A stretch of 64,000 nucleotides of DNA from CBDBDZ01 sp965204215 (GTDB lineage Bacteria; Pseudomonadota; Gammaproteobacteria; Pseudomonadales; GM7GCV1). The position numbers and the translations under genes are program-made. This document shows positions 1 through 8,616 of the stretch, in pieces. The notes beneath the pieces are model-generated. The model ran no database searches. It saw nothing but the letters and a program-made list of their open reading frames with translations, and was not told the origin of the DNA. The stretch spans positions 1 to 64,000 of the forward strand of contig CBDBDZ010000014.1 in assembly GCA_965204215.1 (NCBI GenBank), read 5' to 3'. Every line of letters begins with the position of its first letter. Within the stretch, counting starts at the first letter, position 1.

Positions 1-2
1 TT

Positions 3-260
3 GTTACCTCCAACCTGGGCTGTGGCTTTCCTGATTTGGTTGTCGGGGTAGCTGGTCAAACTGTATTAGTTGAGGTCAAGGACGGCAATAAGCCACCGAG
101 CAGACAAAAGCTAACACCGGATGAGGCTACATTCTTCAGAGCGTTTCAAGGTGCTGTTACTGTAATCCACAGCGTAGAGGAAGCAAGGCAACTGATTATC
201 AAACTAAGAGAGCGCAGCAGGTATATTCCTGACCAGTACCGCATTCACCGAAACATTTAA
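3..260 (+). CDS. Phage-type VRR-NUC/PD-(D/E)XK nuclease-like protein, 5' end outside window
   Basis: The open frame runs in from the window edge; the first visible in-frame TTG at 36 is probably not the true start, because coding sequence upstream reads into the conserved motif. The protein shows a G-F-P-D-L-V-V-G stretch followed about ten residues later by V-E-V-K-D-G, the D...ExK core of VRR-NUC/PD-(D/E)XK nucleases that phages carry beside replication or packaging genes. About 85 residues are visible. The gene lies just before the terminase region, which fits a prophage remnant. Family assignment rests on the motif spacing only. The nuclease activity itself is inferred. Confidence 0.6.
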   Translation, partial: VTSNLGCGFPDLVVGVAGQTVLVEVKDGNKPPSRQKLTPDEATFFRAFQGAVTVIHSVEEARQLIIKLRERSRYIPDQYRIHRNI

Positions 261-278
261 CCACTAACGAGTAGTACC

Positions 279-705
279 GTGAACTTAAACACTAGAGAAC
301 AAGACGCAAAGAAGCAATTAACTGAAGCATTGAATGATGATATTGGCAAGTGGCACATTGAGTACAACATTGCTGATAGCTACCAAGACCATGACGAGAT
401 TATTGAGCAGTTCGGTAAAGTCTGTATTGATGCTGACAAACAAGGTTTAAATTCAGCACTGGTATTTGGTCAACCAGGACAGTACACGCTTGTCATGTAT
501 AACCCATTTGAAATGGGGATTAACTGCGACAGTTCCAACGCTTACTCAAGACTTGAAACATTTATTGTCATTGCCAAACATTTAACGACATTACCCAATT
601 GGAAGTGATATTGCATTAGAGCCAGTACAAAGCGATTTAAGTGACTTTAATTTAAACAATGGCGAGTATCGAATTAAACTATCAAAGCCAATACAGGGCT
701 TTTAG
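279..705 (+). pseudogene. Hypothetical phage protein with probable 1-nt frameshift
   Basis: A GTG start at 279 opens a 109-residue acidic protein that stops at 608. Shifting by one base in the C tract at 594-596 lets the frame continue to a stop at 703-705, adding a plausible tail (G-S-D-I-A-L-E-P...). The joined product would be about 140 residues. I do not recognise the family. It starts 18 bp after the nuclease gene on the same strand, so it was probably co-transcribed. A sequencing error in the C tract would give the same picture. The overlapping 659-892 frame is then just a shadow. Confidence 0.4.
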
Positions 706-878
706 TTGCTGTTTAACGGCATTTCTGGCTATTGGTAGTGATTCAATAAAAAGTAGGGTCCGTAGTTTTGACATTATGGCAAGGGTTATTCAATGGCTCG
801 GTTCCGCTCCAGGTGTCATATTCAAAAGTTTTGAAGATGGAGAAGTGTTGACAGCCCTTGTTTGGCAATATTCAGGCC

Positions 879-1532
879 ATGCAATTAGATAGGCAGTGTG
901 ACACCATTTCTGATGCTTGCTATTTTGGCGGTGTCAGCTACGCGAATCTGAGTAGATGGTTAAAACCCACCAAGCCAGCAGATTATTTTATTCGGGATGA
1001 TGGCTACTTTTACCCACGCGATTTGGTTGAATATTGTAAGGATAGAAAAACCCAAAATCAGGATAGTCGCTGGGTGGAAACTTTTGAACCAATAGACGTT
1101 ACTAGTATTGAAGCCAAGACACAAAAAGAAATCCAGTTAGCCAGAAATCGTAAGCGGTTAGTCTTGCAGAAAAGAGCCAGGCACATTAGCAAAGACGATG
1201 CGCAAAGCCAGGCATTACAGATTTATGAGGCACAGAGCAAGGTATGTGATTTATTGATTGCAGAATGTTCGGAACTTCATAGGATTGAGAGTAGGCAGGT
1301 TGTTAAGATTATGAGGGAAGCCTTGAACAAGGTAATTGTGAAAGGCGGTGAGATGCTGAAAGTTGATACTGAAGTCCTTGACTTTGATGATTCTGACATC
1401 AAGGACACATTCGACTATCAGGAGGCAACAGCGGCCAAAGAAGGTTGGTTAGCAAGAGACCGCAACCTAGCCCGCATATTTCATAAAAAAAAGTACGGTG
1501 CTTGTTTAATGCGTTATAATTCAATGTGTTAA
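879..1532 (+). pseudogene. Terminase small-subunit-like N-terminal part, truncated by IS1380-family insertion
   Basis: ATG at 879 is preferred over the upstream TTG at 858. The product begins with a short winged-helix-like segment (S-D-A-C-Y-F-G-G-V-S-Y-A-N-L-S-R-W) followed by a long charged helical region, as in Nu1/DUF1441 small terminases, which bind the packaging site and recruit the large subunit. Genuine phage sequence ends at about 1470. The last roughly 20 codons to 1532 are read from the left end of the insertion sequence. Removing the element with one CTAG copy joins codon CTA-G to AT-AAC at 3056 in frame, so the rest of the gene lies at 3056 onward. Confidence 0.55.
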
Positions 1533-1556
1533 GTCAAAATTATAAGCCAAGCACCG
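1496..1556 (+). promoter_or_regulatory. Inverted repeat and -10-like box in front of IS1380 transposase
   Basis: CGGTGCTTG at 1496-1504 is complementary to CAAGCACCG at 1548-1556, and the second arm abuts the ATG at 1557. A TATAAT lies between the arms at 1515-1520. Transcripts entering from outside would carry both arms and could hide the start codon region, whereas a transcript starting from the internal -10 would lack the left arm. This resembles the protection against read-through known for IS10 and IS50. No good -35 box is visible. Confidence 0.4.
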
Positions 1557-2870
1557 ATGACAGATTGTACCTCAACTTCTACTTACTTTTCACCTTTAAA
1601 TCGCCGTCAAATCGAAACTCAATTTAGTGGTGGCGATATGACCAGCGATGCTGGTGTTTTATTGCTCAGAGAGCTTGATAAACACTTATGTCTAAGCAAG
1701 CAAGTGGCATCGGTATTTCCCGATACCCGGCACAGCAGTTATGTGAAACATTCACTGCAGAGTTTGATTCGTCAACGCTTGTATAGCTTATGCATGGGTT
1801 ACGAAGACCTTAACGATCACGAGACCTTGCGACACGATAAGGCATTACAAACGGCAACGGAAGCTGATCAAGTACTGGGAAGCCAGTCGACATTGTGTCG
1901 ATTAGAACAATCATTTACTGCGCAATCAAACATTGCCATTCATGACGTATTGTTGAACCTATTTATTGATTCGTTTGATAGTGCCCCAGAGGAATTAATT
2001 CTCGACTTCGATGCCACTGATGATCGCGTCCATGGTACGCAAGAAGGTCGCTCTTACAATGGTTATTATCGGCATTATTGTTTTTTACCCTTGTATGTAT
2101 TCTGCGGTGAACAACTGTTGGTCAGCTATCTTCGACCCAGTAATATCGATGGCGCGAAGCACAGTTGGGCGATTCTCAGTTTGTTGGTAAAACGGTTGCG
2201 TAAACAGTGGCCTAATGTCAGAATCATTATACGTGGCGATAGTGGGTTTTGTCGGCATCAAATGATGAATTGGTGTGAGCGTCATGATGTTGGTTACGTG
2301 CTGGGCATTGCAAAAAATAGCCGAATACTAGAGATGCTGTCACCCTGGATTGATGCGGTCAATGAACAATATGAACGATCTGGAAACCCCTTGCGCTGGT
2401 TTACTCATATCCAGTATGCAGCTCAATCATGGTCGCGTCAACGCCGTGTCATCGCTAAAATTGAACATACTGGAAAAGGCATGAACCCGCGATTTGTGGT
2501 GACGAATTTATCGGGCGAACATCAAGCTATTTATGAGGATCTCTATTGTGCTCGTGGCGAAATGGAAAACCATATTAAAGAACAGCAACTCGATATGTTT
2601 GCTGACCGAACGAGTTGTCATCACTGGTGGCCTAATCAATGGCGACTGTTGTTATCGTCACTGGCTTATGTGTTGATGGAGCGACTACGTCATCACTGCT
2701 TAAAAAGCACTGTTTTTGCCCAATTACAAGTAGGAACCATACGCCTTAAATTACTCAAAGTGGCTGCCGTTATTTTATCCAATACCAGGCGTATACGCTT
2801 ACTATTACCCAGCGCATATCCTTATCAAGATATCTTCGAGTTGGTCGTCGCCCGGCTTAAACCTGGATAA
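1557..2870 (+). CDS. IS1380-family transposase
   Basis: The 437-residue protein catalyses excision and insertion of its element by a DDE mechanism. Family hallmarks visible are S-G-G-D-M-T-S-D-A-G near the N-terminus, the first catalytic Asp region L-D-F-D-A-T-D-D near residue 150, the N-G-Y-Y-R-H-Y-C segment, and R-G-D-S-G-F (second Asp) near residue 225. The length is normal for the family and the frame is intact, so the element could still be active. It sits on the same strand as the terminase it disrupts. The ATG directly follows one arm of an inverted repeat that may control its translation. Confidence 0.9.
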   Translation: MTDCTSTSTYFSPLNRRQIETQFSGGDMTSDAGVLLLRELDKHLCLSKQVASVFPDTRHSSYVKHSLQSLIRQRLYSLCMGYEDLNDHETLRHDKALQTATEADQVLGSQSTLCRLEQSFTAQSNIAIHDVLLNLFIDSFDSAPEELILDFDATDDRVHGTQEGRSYNGYYRHYCFLPLYVFCGEQLLVSYLRPSNIDGAKHSWAILSLLVKRLRKQWPNVRIIIRGDSGFCRHQMMNWCERHDVGYVLGIAKNSRILEMLSPWIDAVNEQYERSGNPLRWFTHIQYAAQSWSRQRRVIAKIEHTGKGMNPRFVVTNLSGEHQAIYEDLYCARGEMENHIKEQQLDMFADRTSCHHWWPNQWRLLLSSLAYVLMERLRHHCLKSTVFAQLQVGTIRLKLLKVAAVILSNTRRIRLLLPSAYPYQDIFELVVARLKPG

Positions 2871-3120
2871 GACTGTAAAAAGTGCTGCCCCGGCACGAGA
2901 ACAAACAATGGGGGTAAGGGGGAGTTATGTCTGAAATTCGGGCAAAGAGCATATTAAGCTACGTATTCAACAAACTTAAACTAAATTAAAGCAGGATAAT
3001 CCAACTTCACCTTAAACTCGAAGTTATTTGTAGGTTTATGAAATATGCGGGCTAGATAACAAAATACTGGAAGGCGAACTAATCGCCATCGATAACTTAA
3101 AGCGAGAAACTGAAAACTGC

Positions 3121-5073
3121 GTGATTAGCTTTCGCGCCAAGTTACGCGCTCTGTTTCTGTCGAGTCTGCCGCCTGTATTAGAGACACTTGAATCAAACGA
3201 TGAAATTACCCATAGGGTCAAAACTGATTTGGATGTACTGTTAGTCAAACACTCACAGTTGTCAGTGCAGTGCGCAAAGGCATCTATTGGGTTTGACCCG
3301 ATGCCAGATATTCCAATGACACAGTGGGCAGATAGCAAACTGGTTTTATCACAGGAAGATAGCGCAGAACATGGCAAGTATCGAAGTTCAAGAACGCCTT
3401 ATGTGCGCGAGATTATGAATGCCATATCCGATGCTGAAACTGAGGAAGTAATCTGGGTTGCATCGGCGCAAGTGGGTAAAACACAAGTGGTTAAAAATGC
3501 CGCTGCTTACTACATTGACCAAGACCCAAGTTCAATGATGGTAGTTCAGCCTACTTTGGACATGGCAGAGGCATTTAGCAAAGAGCGTCTGGCTCCCATG
3601 ATTCGGGACAACAAATTTTTGTCTGATAAAATCTCAGACAAGAGCAGAGACGGTAACAGCACGATACTGGTTAAATTGTTCCCTGGCGGGCATATTGTGA
3701 TGGTCGGCTCAAACAGTGTTCACGGACTAGCCAGCAGACCCATTAAAGTGATGCTTCAGGATGAGATAGACAAATACGATGGAGTCGGTGCTGGTGACCC
3801 GGTAGTGAGAGCCGATAATCGAACAACAACTTTTTGGGACGCCAAGAAAATCAAAATCAGTACTCCGCTGTTCAAAGAAAATAGCCGGATATTGAAAGCA
3901 TTTGAGCGTGGGAGTATGGAGCAGTTTTGGGTGCCATGTAGTCACTGTTCAGAACTGATGCTGTTTAAGTTTGGAAATATCGTTTGGGATAAGGAGGAAA
4001 TAGACGGCGTTGAAGTCCATCAACCAGAGACGGCCAGAATCGCTTGTACTCAATGTGGTGGACTGATGGATGATTTACAGAGGCAACGAGCAGTACAACA
4101 CGCAGAAAGCATGGGCGGTGGCTGGATAGCGCAAAATGATAATGCCAAAGTACGCAGTTTCCACGTTTGGGAATGCTACTCGCCTTTCAGTTCACTGGAG
4201 CGCATTGTCAGCAAATTTCTTGAAGCCAAAGCCAGTCCTGAACTATTGCAAGTATTTGTCAATGAGTGTTTAGGTGAGGGTTGGGATGAGTCAATCAGTG
4301 AAATGGACAGCGGGGGATTAATCTCACGAGTAGAGCAATACAATAGTCAGATTCCACGGGACTGCGCTTTGTTGGTTTTTGGCGCCGATGTTCAGGACGA
4401 TAGAATTGAGGTTGAGGTATTGGGTATTGGTGCCGAGGATGAAAACTGGAATATTGACTACCGCGTTTTTGATGGTGACCCATCATCCAATCAGGTATGG
4501 AATGATTTTGACAGCTACATAAAGCAAAGTTTCAAACATGAGTCAGGCAAGTCAATATTCATCACTGCTGGCTGTATTGACAGTGGAGGACATCATACCC
4601 AACAAGTCTATCAGTTTTGTAAAGAGCGTATAAATCGCCGGATATGGGCAATTAAAGGCTCCAGCGAGTCATCCATTGTCCGTAAACCAATTTGGCCTAA
4701 AACACCGAGCAGGAACAACAAAGCCAACGTGTCAGTTTATATGCTGGGTACTCAGGCAGCCAAAGATTTGATATTCAGCAAACTGGCTATTGAGGAACCG
4801 GGGCCAAGTTATTGCCACTTTCCAACTGATAGAAACAAAGCCTATTTTGATGGATTGACCAGTGAGAAGAAAAAGCCGAGACAATCACAAGGGCGAACTT
4901 ACTATACATGGGTTGCAAAGTCTGGGGTTAGAAATGAACCACTGGACTGCCGTGTATATGCCTGGGCTGCTTATGAGGGCTTGAAGTCACTAGGTTGGAA
5001 TTTTGAGACTGCCAAAGCAACCTTTGAGAATCGAGTAACTTTTCCCGACTTCGACACTTTTTTTCGTAAGTGA
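3121..5073 (+). pseudogene. Phage terminase large subunit (GpA-like) fused to small-subunit C-terminus; broken at both ends by IS
   Basis: The open frame enters from 3056 without its own convincing start; GTG at 3121 is only the first start codon. Residues to about 48 resemble the C-terminal part of Nu1-type small terminases. From the GTG at 3265 onward the protein is a GpA-type large terminase: Q-W-A-D and T-P-Y-V-R-E near the N-terminus, Walker A A-S-A-Q-V-G-K-T, Walker B-like D-E-I-D-K-Y-D, and a C-x2-C...C-x2-C zinc cluster. The family packages phage DNA by ATP-driven translocation and cleavage. The last nine residues after R-V-T-F are read from IS1634-family DNA; the native tail lies at 6995-7039. 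Confidence 0.75.
4985..5043. repeat. Left 59-bp target duplication of the IS1634-family element
   Basis: These 59 bp are repeated at 6936-6994 on the other side of the insertion; I see no difference between the copies. IS1634-family elements (IS1634, IS1549) are known for unusually long, variable target duplications, so this is best read as a single-event duplication rather than a pre-existing repeat. Confidence 0.85.
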
Positions 5074-6935
5074 TTGATTTTAAAAGAGTCCCAATTTTAG
5101 TTAGGCACTACAAGCTATTTATTAAGAGTTATTTATAAGTTTCTACGTTAGCTGGAATGGAGTGGTTGAGAGTTTTCGACCCATCACCTGGTAAATTTTG
5201 CTGGCCTCAGGGTTAACATTGGAAGGAATGCAATAAAGCACTTTCGTTTTGATATGCACCAATAGACTACGCTGAACATGCAATAGCGCATTGCGGATCA
5301 CAGCAGGTGATAACTTTCTGTGCTGGAGCTTGACACGATAGCTTAAGAATCGCACTAAGCTAAATGCAACAAAAGAGATAGCCAGATGAGCTTGAATGCG
5401 TTTGGGTGTCCAGTGATAGATAGGGCGTACTTTCAGATCATGTTTGGTGATGCGAAAACTGTCTTCAACTTGCCATAGCCCTTTGTAATGACCAAAAACG
5501 CCCTGTGCTGACATGGTGTCTAATGACGTTACTACGCCCTTGAGCCCATCCCATTGGGAATCGCGTTCTATTTTGCTCTGGTCAACACTGATATGCGTGT
5601 CGCCTGCCATTTTCAAATACTTCTTGTAACCAAAATTGCTGAGCAGGCTCTTAGGATTCTTACTTCGCTTAAGTTTTTTAGTAATGCGTTCTATGGATTG
5701 CTCCCTATCCTTTCGGTCTTTCTCTGCTCGGGCATGATTATATTCAACAATCCAGCGTCTACCCTGATATGTAAACTCATAGCTGCGGGGTTCATCGTCA
5801 TTACCTTGTTTGAGATAGCCAACTTGTTTCAAGATGGCTCTTTGCTCTTGTTGGGGTAAGGTCTTGAGTTTAGCCCCCACAATGTAGGGTATCTCCTGAG
5901 CTTCAAGATGAGTCAAATTATTCTGACTCAGCAACCCTCTGTCAGCAACAAATACAATGCGTTCAATGTCATAGTGTAAGTGTAAATCAGCAATCGCTGC
6001 TTGTAACGTATGACCCTCAAATGTGTTGCCTGGATATACTTCATAACCGACAGGTAACCCATCTTGAGTCACCAATAACGCCAACAGAACCTGAGGCTGG
6101 TTAAACTTCATATCCTTACTATAACCATTGCTTTTTAACTCATCTTCTGTAAAAGATTCAAAATAAAGTGTTGTACAGTCAAAGAACAACACATCAACAG
6201 CATGACCTACCAGCTGACGTGTTCCTGATAGCACGGTATCCTTTATTCGATTAATCGCTTTATCATCCAATTTATCCATCATCCGATAGACTTTCTCCAA
6301 TGGGATGCTAATGCCAAAATCTTGCTCTAATGAGGTCACCGTCTCTCGTTTGCTGACAGGATTAGCAATACGAGCCAATACAATATGGCGGAAAATATCA
6401 ACAGCACTGACATTATGGCTGGGGTGACCAATCGATGAACCAAAACCCAATTCATCGAATAATTGACCATATATCTCATGGATACCCACAGTGACACGCT
6501 GTTGTTCACGCAGTTGTTTTAAATCAACCCGAAGCGGTTTGTTTGATTCAGATTGTGATTTACTTTCAATAACTTGCTGTGCGACCTGCTCTGGATTAAA
6601 CAAACTGACCTGATGTTCAGCCTCAATATTGGCTTTAACATATTCGGCAACTTCTTTTAATTTAACCAGTTCGTCGTCATTCATGGCAACGCCAACGTAG
6701 CGTACTATCTTTTGCTTGACTTTGTTACCATCGCGAATACTTTCAACAATTTGAACAGTTTTGCGTGGGCTATTGGGAGTGGACTTAACTCGAACGAACA
6801 TAGCGTCATTATAGCACAGTGCAAAACGAAAGTAAATAATAAAAATTAACTAGGCACTACAAATCAAAACCCAAGTATTTTGACCAATTTAGTAGCTTTC
6901 AAGCTTGATTAGATGACAAATCTGTCGAAGTCGGG
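5044..6935 (-). mobile_element. IS1634-family insertion sequence, complete
   Basis: The 13-bp ends CCCGACTTCGACA (5044-5056) and TGTCGAAGTCGGG (6923-6935) are inverted repeats. They bound a 1.89-kb element with one intact transposase on the minus strand. Perfect 59-bp direct repeats of terminase coding DNA flank it. The element replaces the native terminase C-terminus by nine element-encoded codons. Confidence 0.85.
5143..6801 (-). CDS. IS1634-family transposase
   Basis: This is a 552-residue DDE transposase of the IS1634 group (COG5421 type). Visible hallmarks are an N-terminal segment ending in Q-K-I-V-R-Y-V-G, a central D-V-L-F-F-D-C-T-T-L-Y-F-E-S around the first catalytic Asp, I-V-F-V-A-D-R-G-L-L around the second, and a C-terminal Y-K-G-L-W-Q-V-E-D-S-F-R-I containing the catalytic Glu, followed by R-P-I-Y-H-W. 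The length fits the family. The frame is intact and the ends are recognisable, so transposition competence is plausible. Its orientation opposes the terminase it interrupts. Confidence 0.9.
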   Translation of the reverse strand: MFVRVKSTPNSPRKTVQIVESIRDGNKVKQKIVRYVGVAMNDDELVKLKEVAEYVKANIEAEHQVSLFNPEQVAQQVIESKSQSESNKPLRVDLKQLREQQRVTVGIHEIYGQLFDELGFGSSIGHPSHNVSAVDIFRHIVLARIANPVSKRETVTSLEQDFGISIPLEKVYRMMDKLDDKAINRIKDTVLSGTRQLVGHAVDVLFFDCTTLYFESFTEDELKSNGYSKDMKFNQPQVLLALLVTQDGLPVGYEVYPGNTFEGHTLQAAIADLHLHYDIERIVFVADRGLLSQNNLTHLEAQEIPYIVGAKLKTLPQQEQRAILKQVGYLKQGNDDEPRSYEFTYQGRRWIVEYNHARAEKDRKDREQSIERITKKLKRSKNPKSLLSNFGYKKYLKMAGDTHISVDQSKIERDSQWDGLKGVVTSLDTMSAQGVFGHYKGLWQVEDSFRITKHDLKVRPIYHWTPKRIQAHLAISFVAFSLVRFLSYRVKLQHRKLSPAVIRNALLHVQRSLLVHIKTKVLYCIPSNVNPEASKIYQVMGRKLSTTPFQLT

Positions 6936-7039
6936 AGTCACTAGGTTGGAATTTTGAGACTGCCAAAGCAACCTTTGAGAATCGAGTAACTTTTGCACCG
7001 CTTAAACGCAATATTCGCCAACGTAATAGAGATTTTTAA
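6936..7039 (+). pseudogene. 3' end of terminase large subunit, displaced by IS1634-family element
   Basis: The first 59 bp duplicate 4985-5043. The frame then continues as A-P-L-K-R-N-I-R-Q-R-N-R-D-F and stops with TAA at 7037-7039. A basic arginine-rich tail is common at the end of GpA-type terminases, so this is probably the original C-terminus. It has no start codon or promoter of its own. No portal or head-joining gene follows, so the packaging module ends here. Confidence 0.7.
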
Positions 7040-7158
7040 CTGAGGTAAGAATCAGGGGATTAGCAAAACAGCGTCTAAAACTGAACACTTTTTTACTACA
7101 ACTAACAATGGATGTAGTGAAAAGCCCTAAAACGCCACAGAATGTGCTGTATTGGATT

Positions 7159-7476
7159 TTATGGTTTTGGTAGGGTCGAACTATGCTGATGCCGAGTCGC
7201 TATCTCGTACAATTCTGGGTCAACTTCGCACAAAGGACTCATACGCTTGAGTTCAGCCTCTGTCAACTCTCTCAACTCGCCGTCATCATCTATCAGCGGT
7301 GGCAATGTGTCGGTATTATCTTTTTGTACAGTATCTAATTCCTGCCGTACCTGCTTTTTTCCATTACGTCTGCGTAAATATTTAAATACAGCCCTAACCT
7401 TAAGACACCTGCCCCAGTAGCCCCTACTATTTTTAGCGCCGTTATGTTCAGTTTTGATATGTGGCGTAGTACTCAT
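7159..7476 (-). CDS. Small basic/acidic prophage-type hypothetical protein
   Basis: A 105-residue protein whose N-terminal half is basic (G-Y-W-G-R-C...R-R-R-N-G-K-K) and whose C-terminal half is acidic. The pattern K-x2-G-Y-W-G-x-R followed by a K/R-rich helix is one I associate with short uncharacterised proteins in prophages, but I cannot give a function. It lies on the minus strand downstream of the terminase remnant. Upstream lies a terminator-ended candidate small RNA on the same strand, so it probably has its own promoter. The C-terminal S-S-T-L-P-K-P looks unstructured. Confidence 0.45.
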   Translation of the reverse strand: MSTTPHIKTEHNGAKNSRGYWGRCLKVRAVFKYLRRRNGKKQVRQELDTVQKDNTDTLPPLIDDDGELRELTEAELKRMSPLCEVDPELYEIATRHQHSSTLPKP

Positions 7477-7602
7477 GGATTGATTTTAGCATAGCCTTTG
7501 CAAGCTATGTGTAGTTAGCTGGTAATATTGGAATCAACCAGGGGCGAATGTGGTGAGTTGTAAGGGTGTTCTAGCCTGAAGGTTCTCTAATCCCATAAAA
7601 GC

Positions 7603-7622
7603 AAAACCCCCAGTGAAGGGGG
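7603..7622 (-). terminator. Rho-independent terminator
   Basis: On the minus strand the sequence reads CCCCC-TTCACT-GGGGG followed by TTTTGC. It is positioned to end transcription of the XRE/PemK pair or of the candidate small RNA between them and the next gene. Confidence 0.65.
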
Positions 7623-7735
7623 CTGAATCGCAGCACCAGACAGCTTGCAATCGCTTTACTGGGCTGGCTGCAATGGACGTACCTTAGATGCAGTCTTCAA
7701 GACTGGATGCCGAAACAGAGCCAGAGGACAGGTAC
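7603..7735 (-). ncRNA. Candidate small RNA with intrinsic terminator
   Basis: Read on the minus strand, a TATTAT/TATAGT -10-like box near 7735 with a TTGCAT upstream is followed by about 130 nt without a good ORF. That stretch contains the palindrome CAGTCTTCAAGACTG (7691-7705) and ends in a GC-rich hairpin with a T run at 7603-7622. This could be a free-standing small RNA, or merely the 3' untranslated region of the PemK-like gene that ends at 7782. I prefer small RNA only weakly. Confidence 0.3.
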
Positions 7736-7781
7736 TATAATAATGATTGTTTTGCTAAATGCAACACAAAAAGCAAATAAA

Positions 7782-8192
7782 TTACCTGAAAACTAAACCT
7801 AAACCAGAGATTAAACACTGCTGAATAACCTCCCGTTGGTCGCTATTCAATCTCTGATGGAAATATTTACGCCGCCCATCGGAGTGTTTACCTACCCTGA
7901 TAAATGATAGTCTTTTATGACTGACAGTATTAACCATATCGCCTTTTAACCACGTTTCTTTACTTTGGAAAAAACGGTCATTAGGTAATAAATTCTTAGG
8001 AAGTCGATAATGGAAAGGTTTTAGATATTTGGGTTTTGTCGAACTCAAAGGAACTACTGTAGCTAGACCATGTTCACCAATGCCCCAACTTTTGATGATT
8101 ATTACTGGTCTATGCTTTACCATTTCAGGAACAATAAATCCGTGAAAGTCACACATGACAATGTGACCAGGCTTAAATGAGTAATTAGTCAT
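7782..8192 (-). CDS. PemK/MazF-family toxin-like protein
   Basis: The 136-residue protein opens with K-P-G-H-I-V-M-C-D-F-H-G-F and then H-R-P-V-I-I-I-K, the first strands of the PemK/MazF SH3-like barrel, which in this family is an mRNA endoribonuclease. The variant with C-D-F-x-G-F-x2-P-E-M is common next to XRE regulators in mobile DNA. Its start ATG overlaps the upstream XRE gene by 4 bp, so the two are translationally coupled and likely form a toxin-antitoxin pair. The native partner of PemK is usually an AbrB-fold protein rather than XRE, so toxicity should not be assumed. Confidence 0.7.
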   Translation of the reverse strand: MTNYSFKPGHIVMCDFHGFIVPEMVKHRPVIIIKSWGIGEHGLATVVPLSSTKPKYLKPFHYRLPKNLLPNDRFFQSKETWLKGDMVNTVSHKRLSFIRVGKHSDGRRKYFHQRLNSDQREVIQQCLISGLGLVFR

Positions 8193-8407
8193 TCAGAGCC
8201 ACACAAACATACACACTTATCACCCTCAAACCTGACCTTGCCAGTCGATAAAAGGGCTTTTTCCAGCTTATCAGCGGTCGATTGGTAGAAGTCCTTGCCG
8301 TTCTCAAAGCGGTTTAATGTTGTCTGTGTAACTCCTGCCTGTTCAGCTAATTGAAGCGTAGTCATTTTAATAGCCGCTCTCGCCATTCTGCATTGTTGTG
8401 GTGTCAT
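8189..8407 (-). CDS. XRE-family HTH regulator, probable antitoxin
   Basis: The 72-residue protein is almost all helix-turn-helix: residues 1-50 read as a Cro/CI domain with L-A-E-Q-A-G-V-T-Q-T-T-L-N-R-F-E-N-G as the recognition core. A short C-terminus ends in C-V-C-L-C-G, which might bind metal. It is the first gene of the pair with the PemK-like protein. Two near-identical 18-bp direct repeats lie between it and the divergent small-gene operon and are candidate operators for autoregulation. The small size and promoter-proximal position fit an antitoxin or phage-type repressor. Confidence 0.75.
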   Translation of the reverse strand: MTPQQCRMARAAIKMTTLQLAEQAGVTQTTLNRFENGKDFYQSTADKLEKALLSTGKVRFEGDKCVCLCGSE

Positions 8408-8452
8408 TTAAGATATCTTAGTTGTTATGAAATAATTATTATACAGCATTAT

Positions 8453-8531
8453 ATTAATGTAAAAAACTAATTAAATATAATAAAACAATAAATAACGCTT
8501 GCAATACTTCAAGATTAATGTAAAATACTAA
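8453..8531. promoter_or_regulatory. Divergent control region with 18-bp direct repeats
   Basis: ATTAATGTAAAAAACTAA at 8453-8470 and ATTAATGTAAAATACTAA at 8514-8531 match at 17 of 18 positions and lie 61 bp apart, between the leftward XRE gene and the rightward small-gene block. The second copy overlaps a TAAAAT (8521-8526) that sits 16 bp after TTGCAA (8499-8504), a reasonable rightward promoter. Binding there by the XRE protein would repress the rightward operon. Confidence 0.5.
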
Positions 8532-8616
8532 CCATTCCTTAGAGAATAAAGCAGGATTAAGGAGAGCGCCAACTCTCCAAAATCCCTAAACACAAACAGT
8601 AGAATGAGTACCAATC

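Larger units (their letters stand above)
1471..3051 (+). mobile_element. IS1380-family insertion sequence, complete, TSD CTAG
   Basis: Perfect 17-bp terminal inverted repeats, CCCGCATATTTCATAAA at 1471-1487 and its complement at 3035-3051, enclose one transposase gene. The 4-bp sequence CTAG at 1467-1470 and 3052-3055 is the likely target duplication; because CTAG is itself palindromic it could alternatively be part of the inverted repeat. Length is about 1.58 kb. The element splits the terminase frame, and removing it together with one CTAG copy restores that frame. Confidence 0.85.

Noticed and set aside
659..892. 77-residue ORF between the nuclease-region genes and the small terminase
   Set aside because: It overlaps the better-supported frameshifted continuation of the 279 gene and has no recognisable protein features.
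2881..3000. Short ORF starting M-S-E-I-R-A-K near 2927
   Set aside because: Lies inside the IS1380-family element after its transposase; only about 20 codons with no support.
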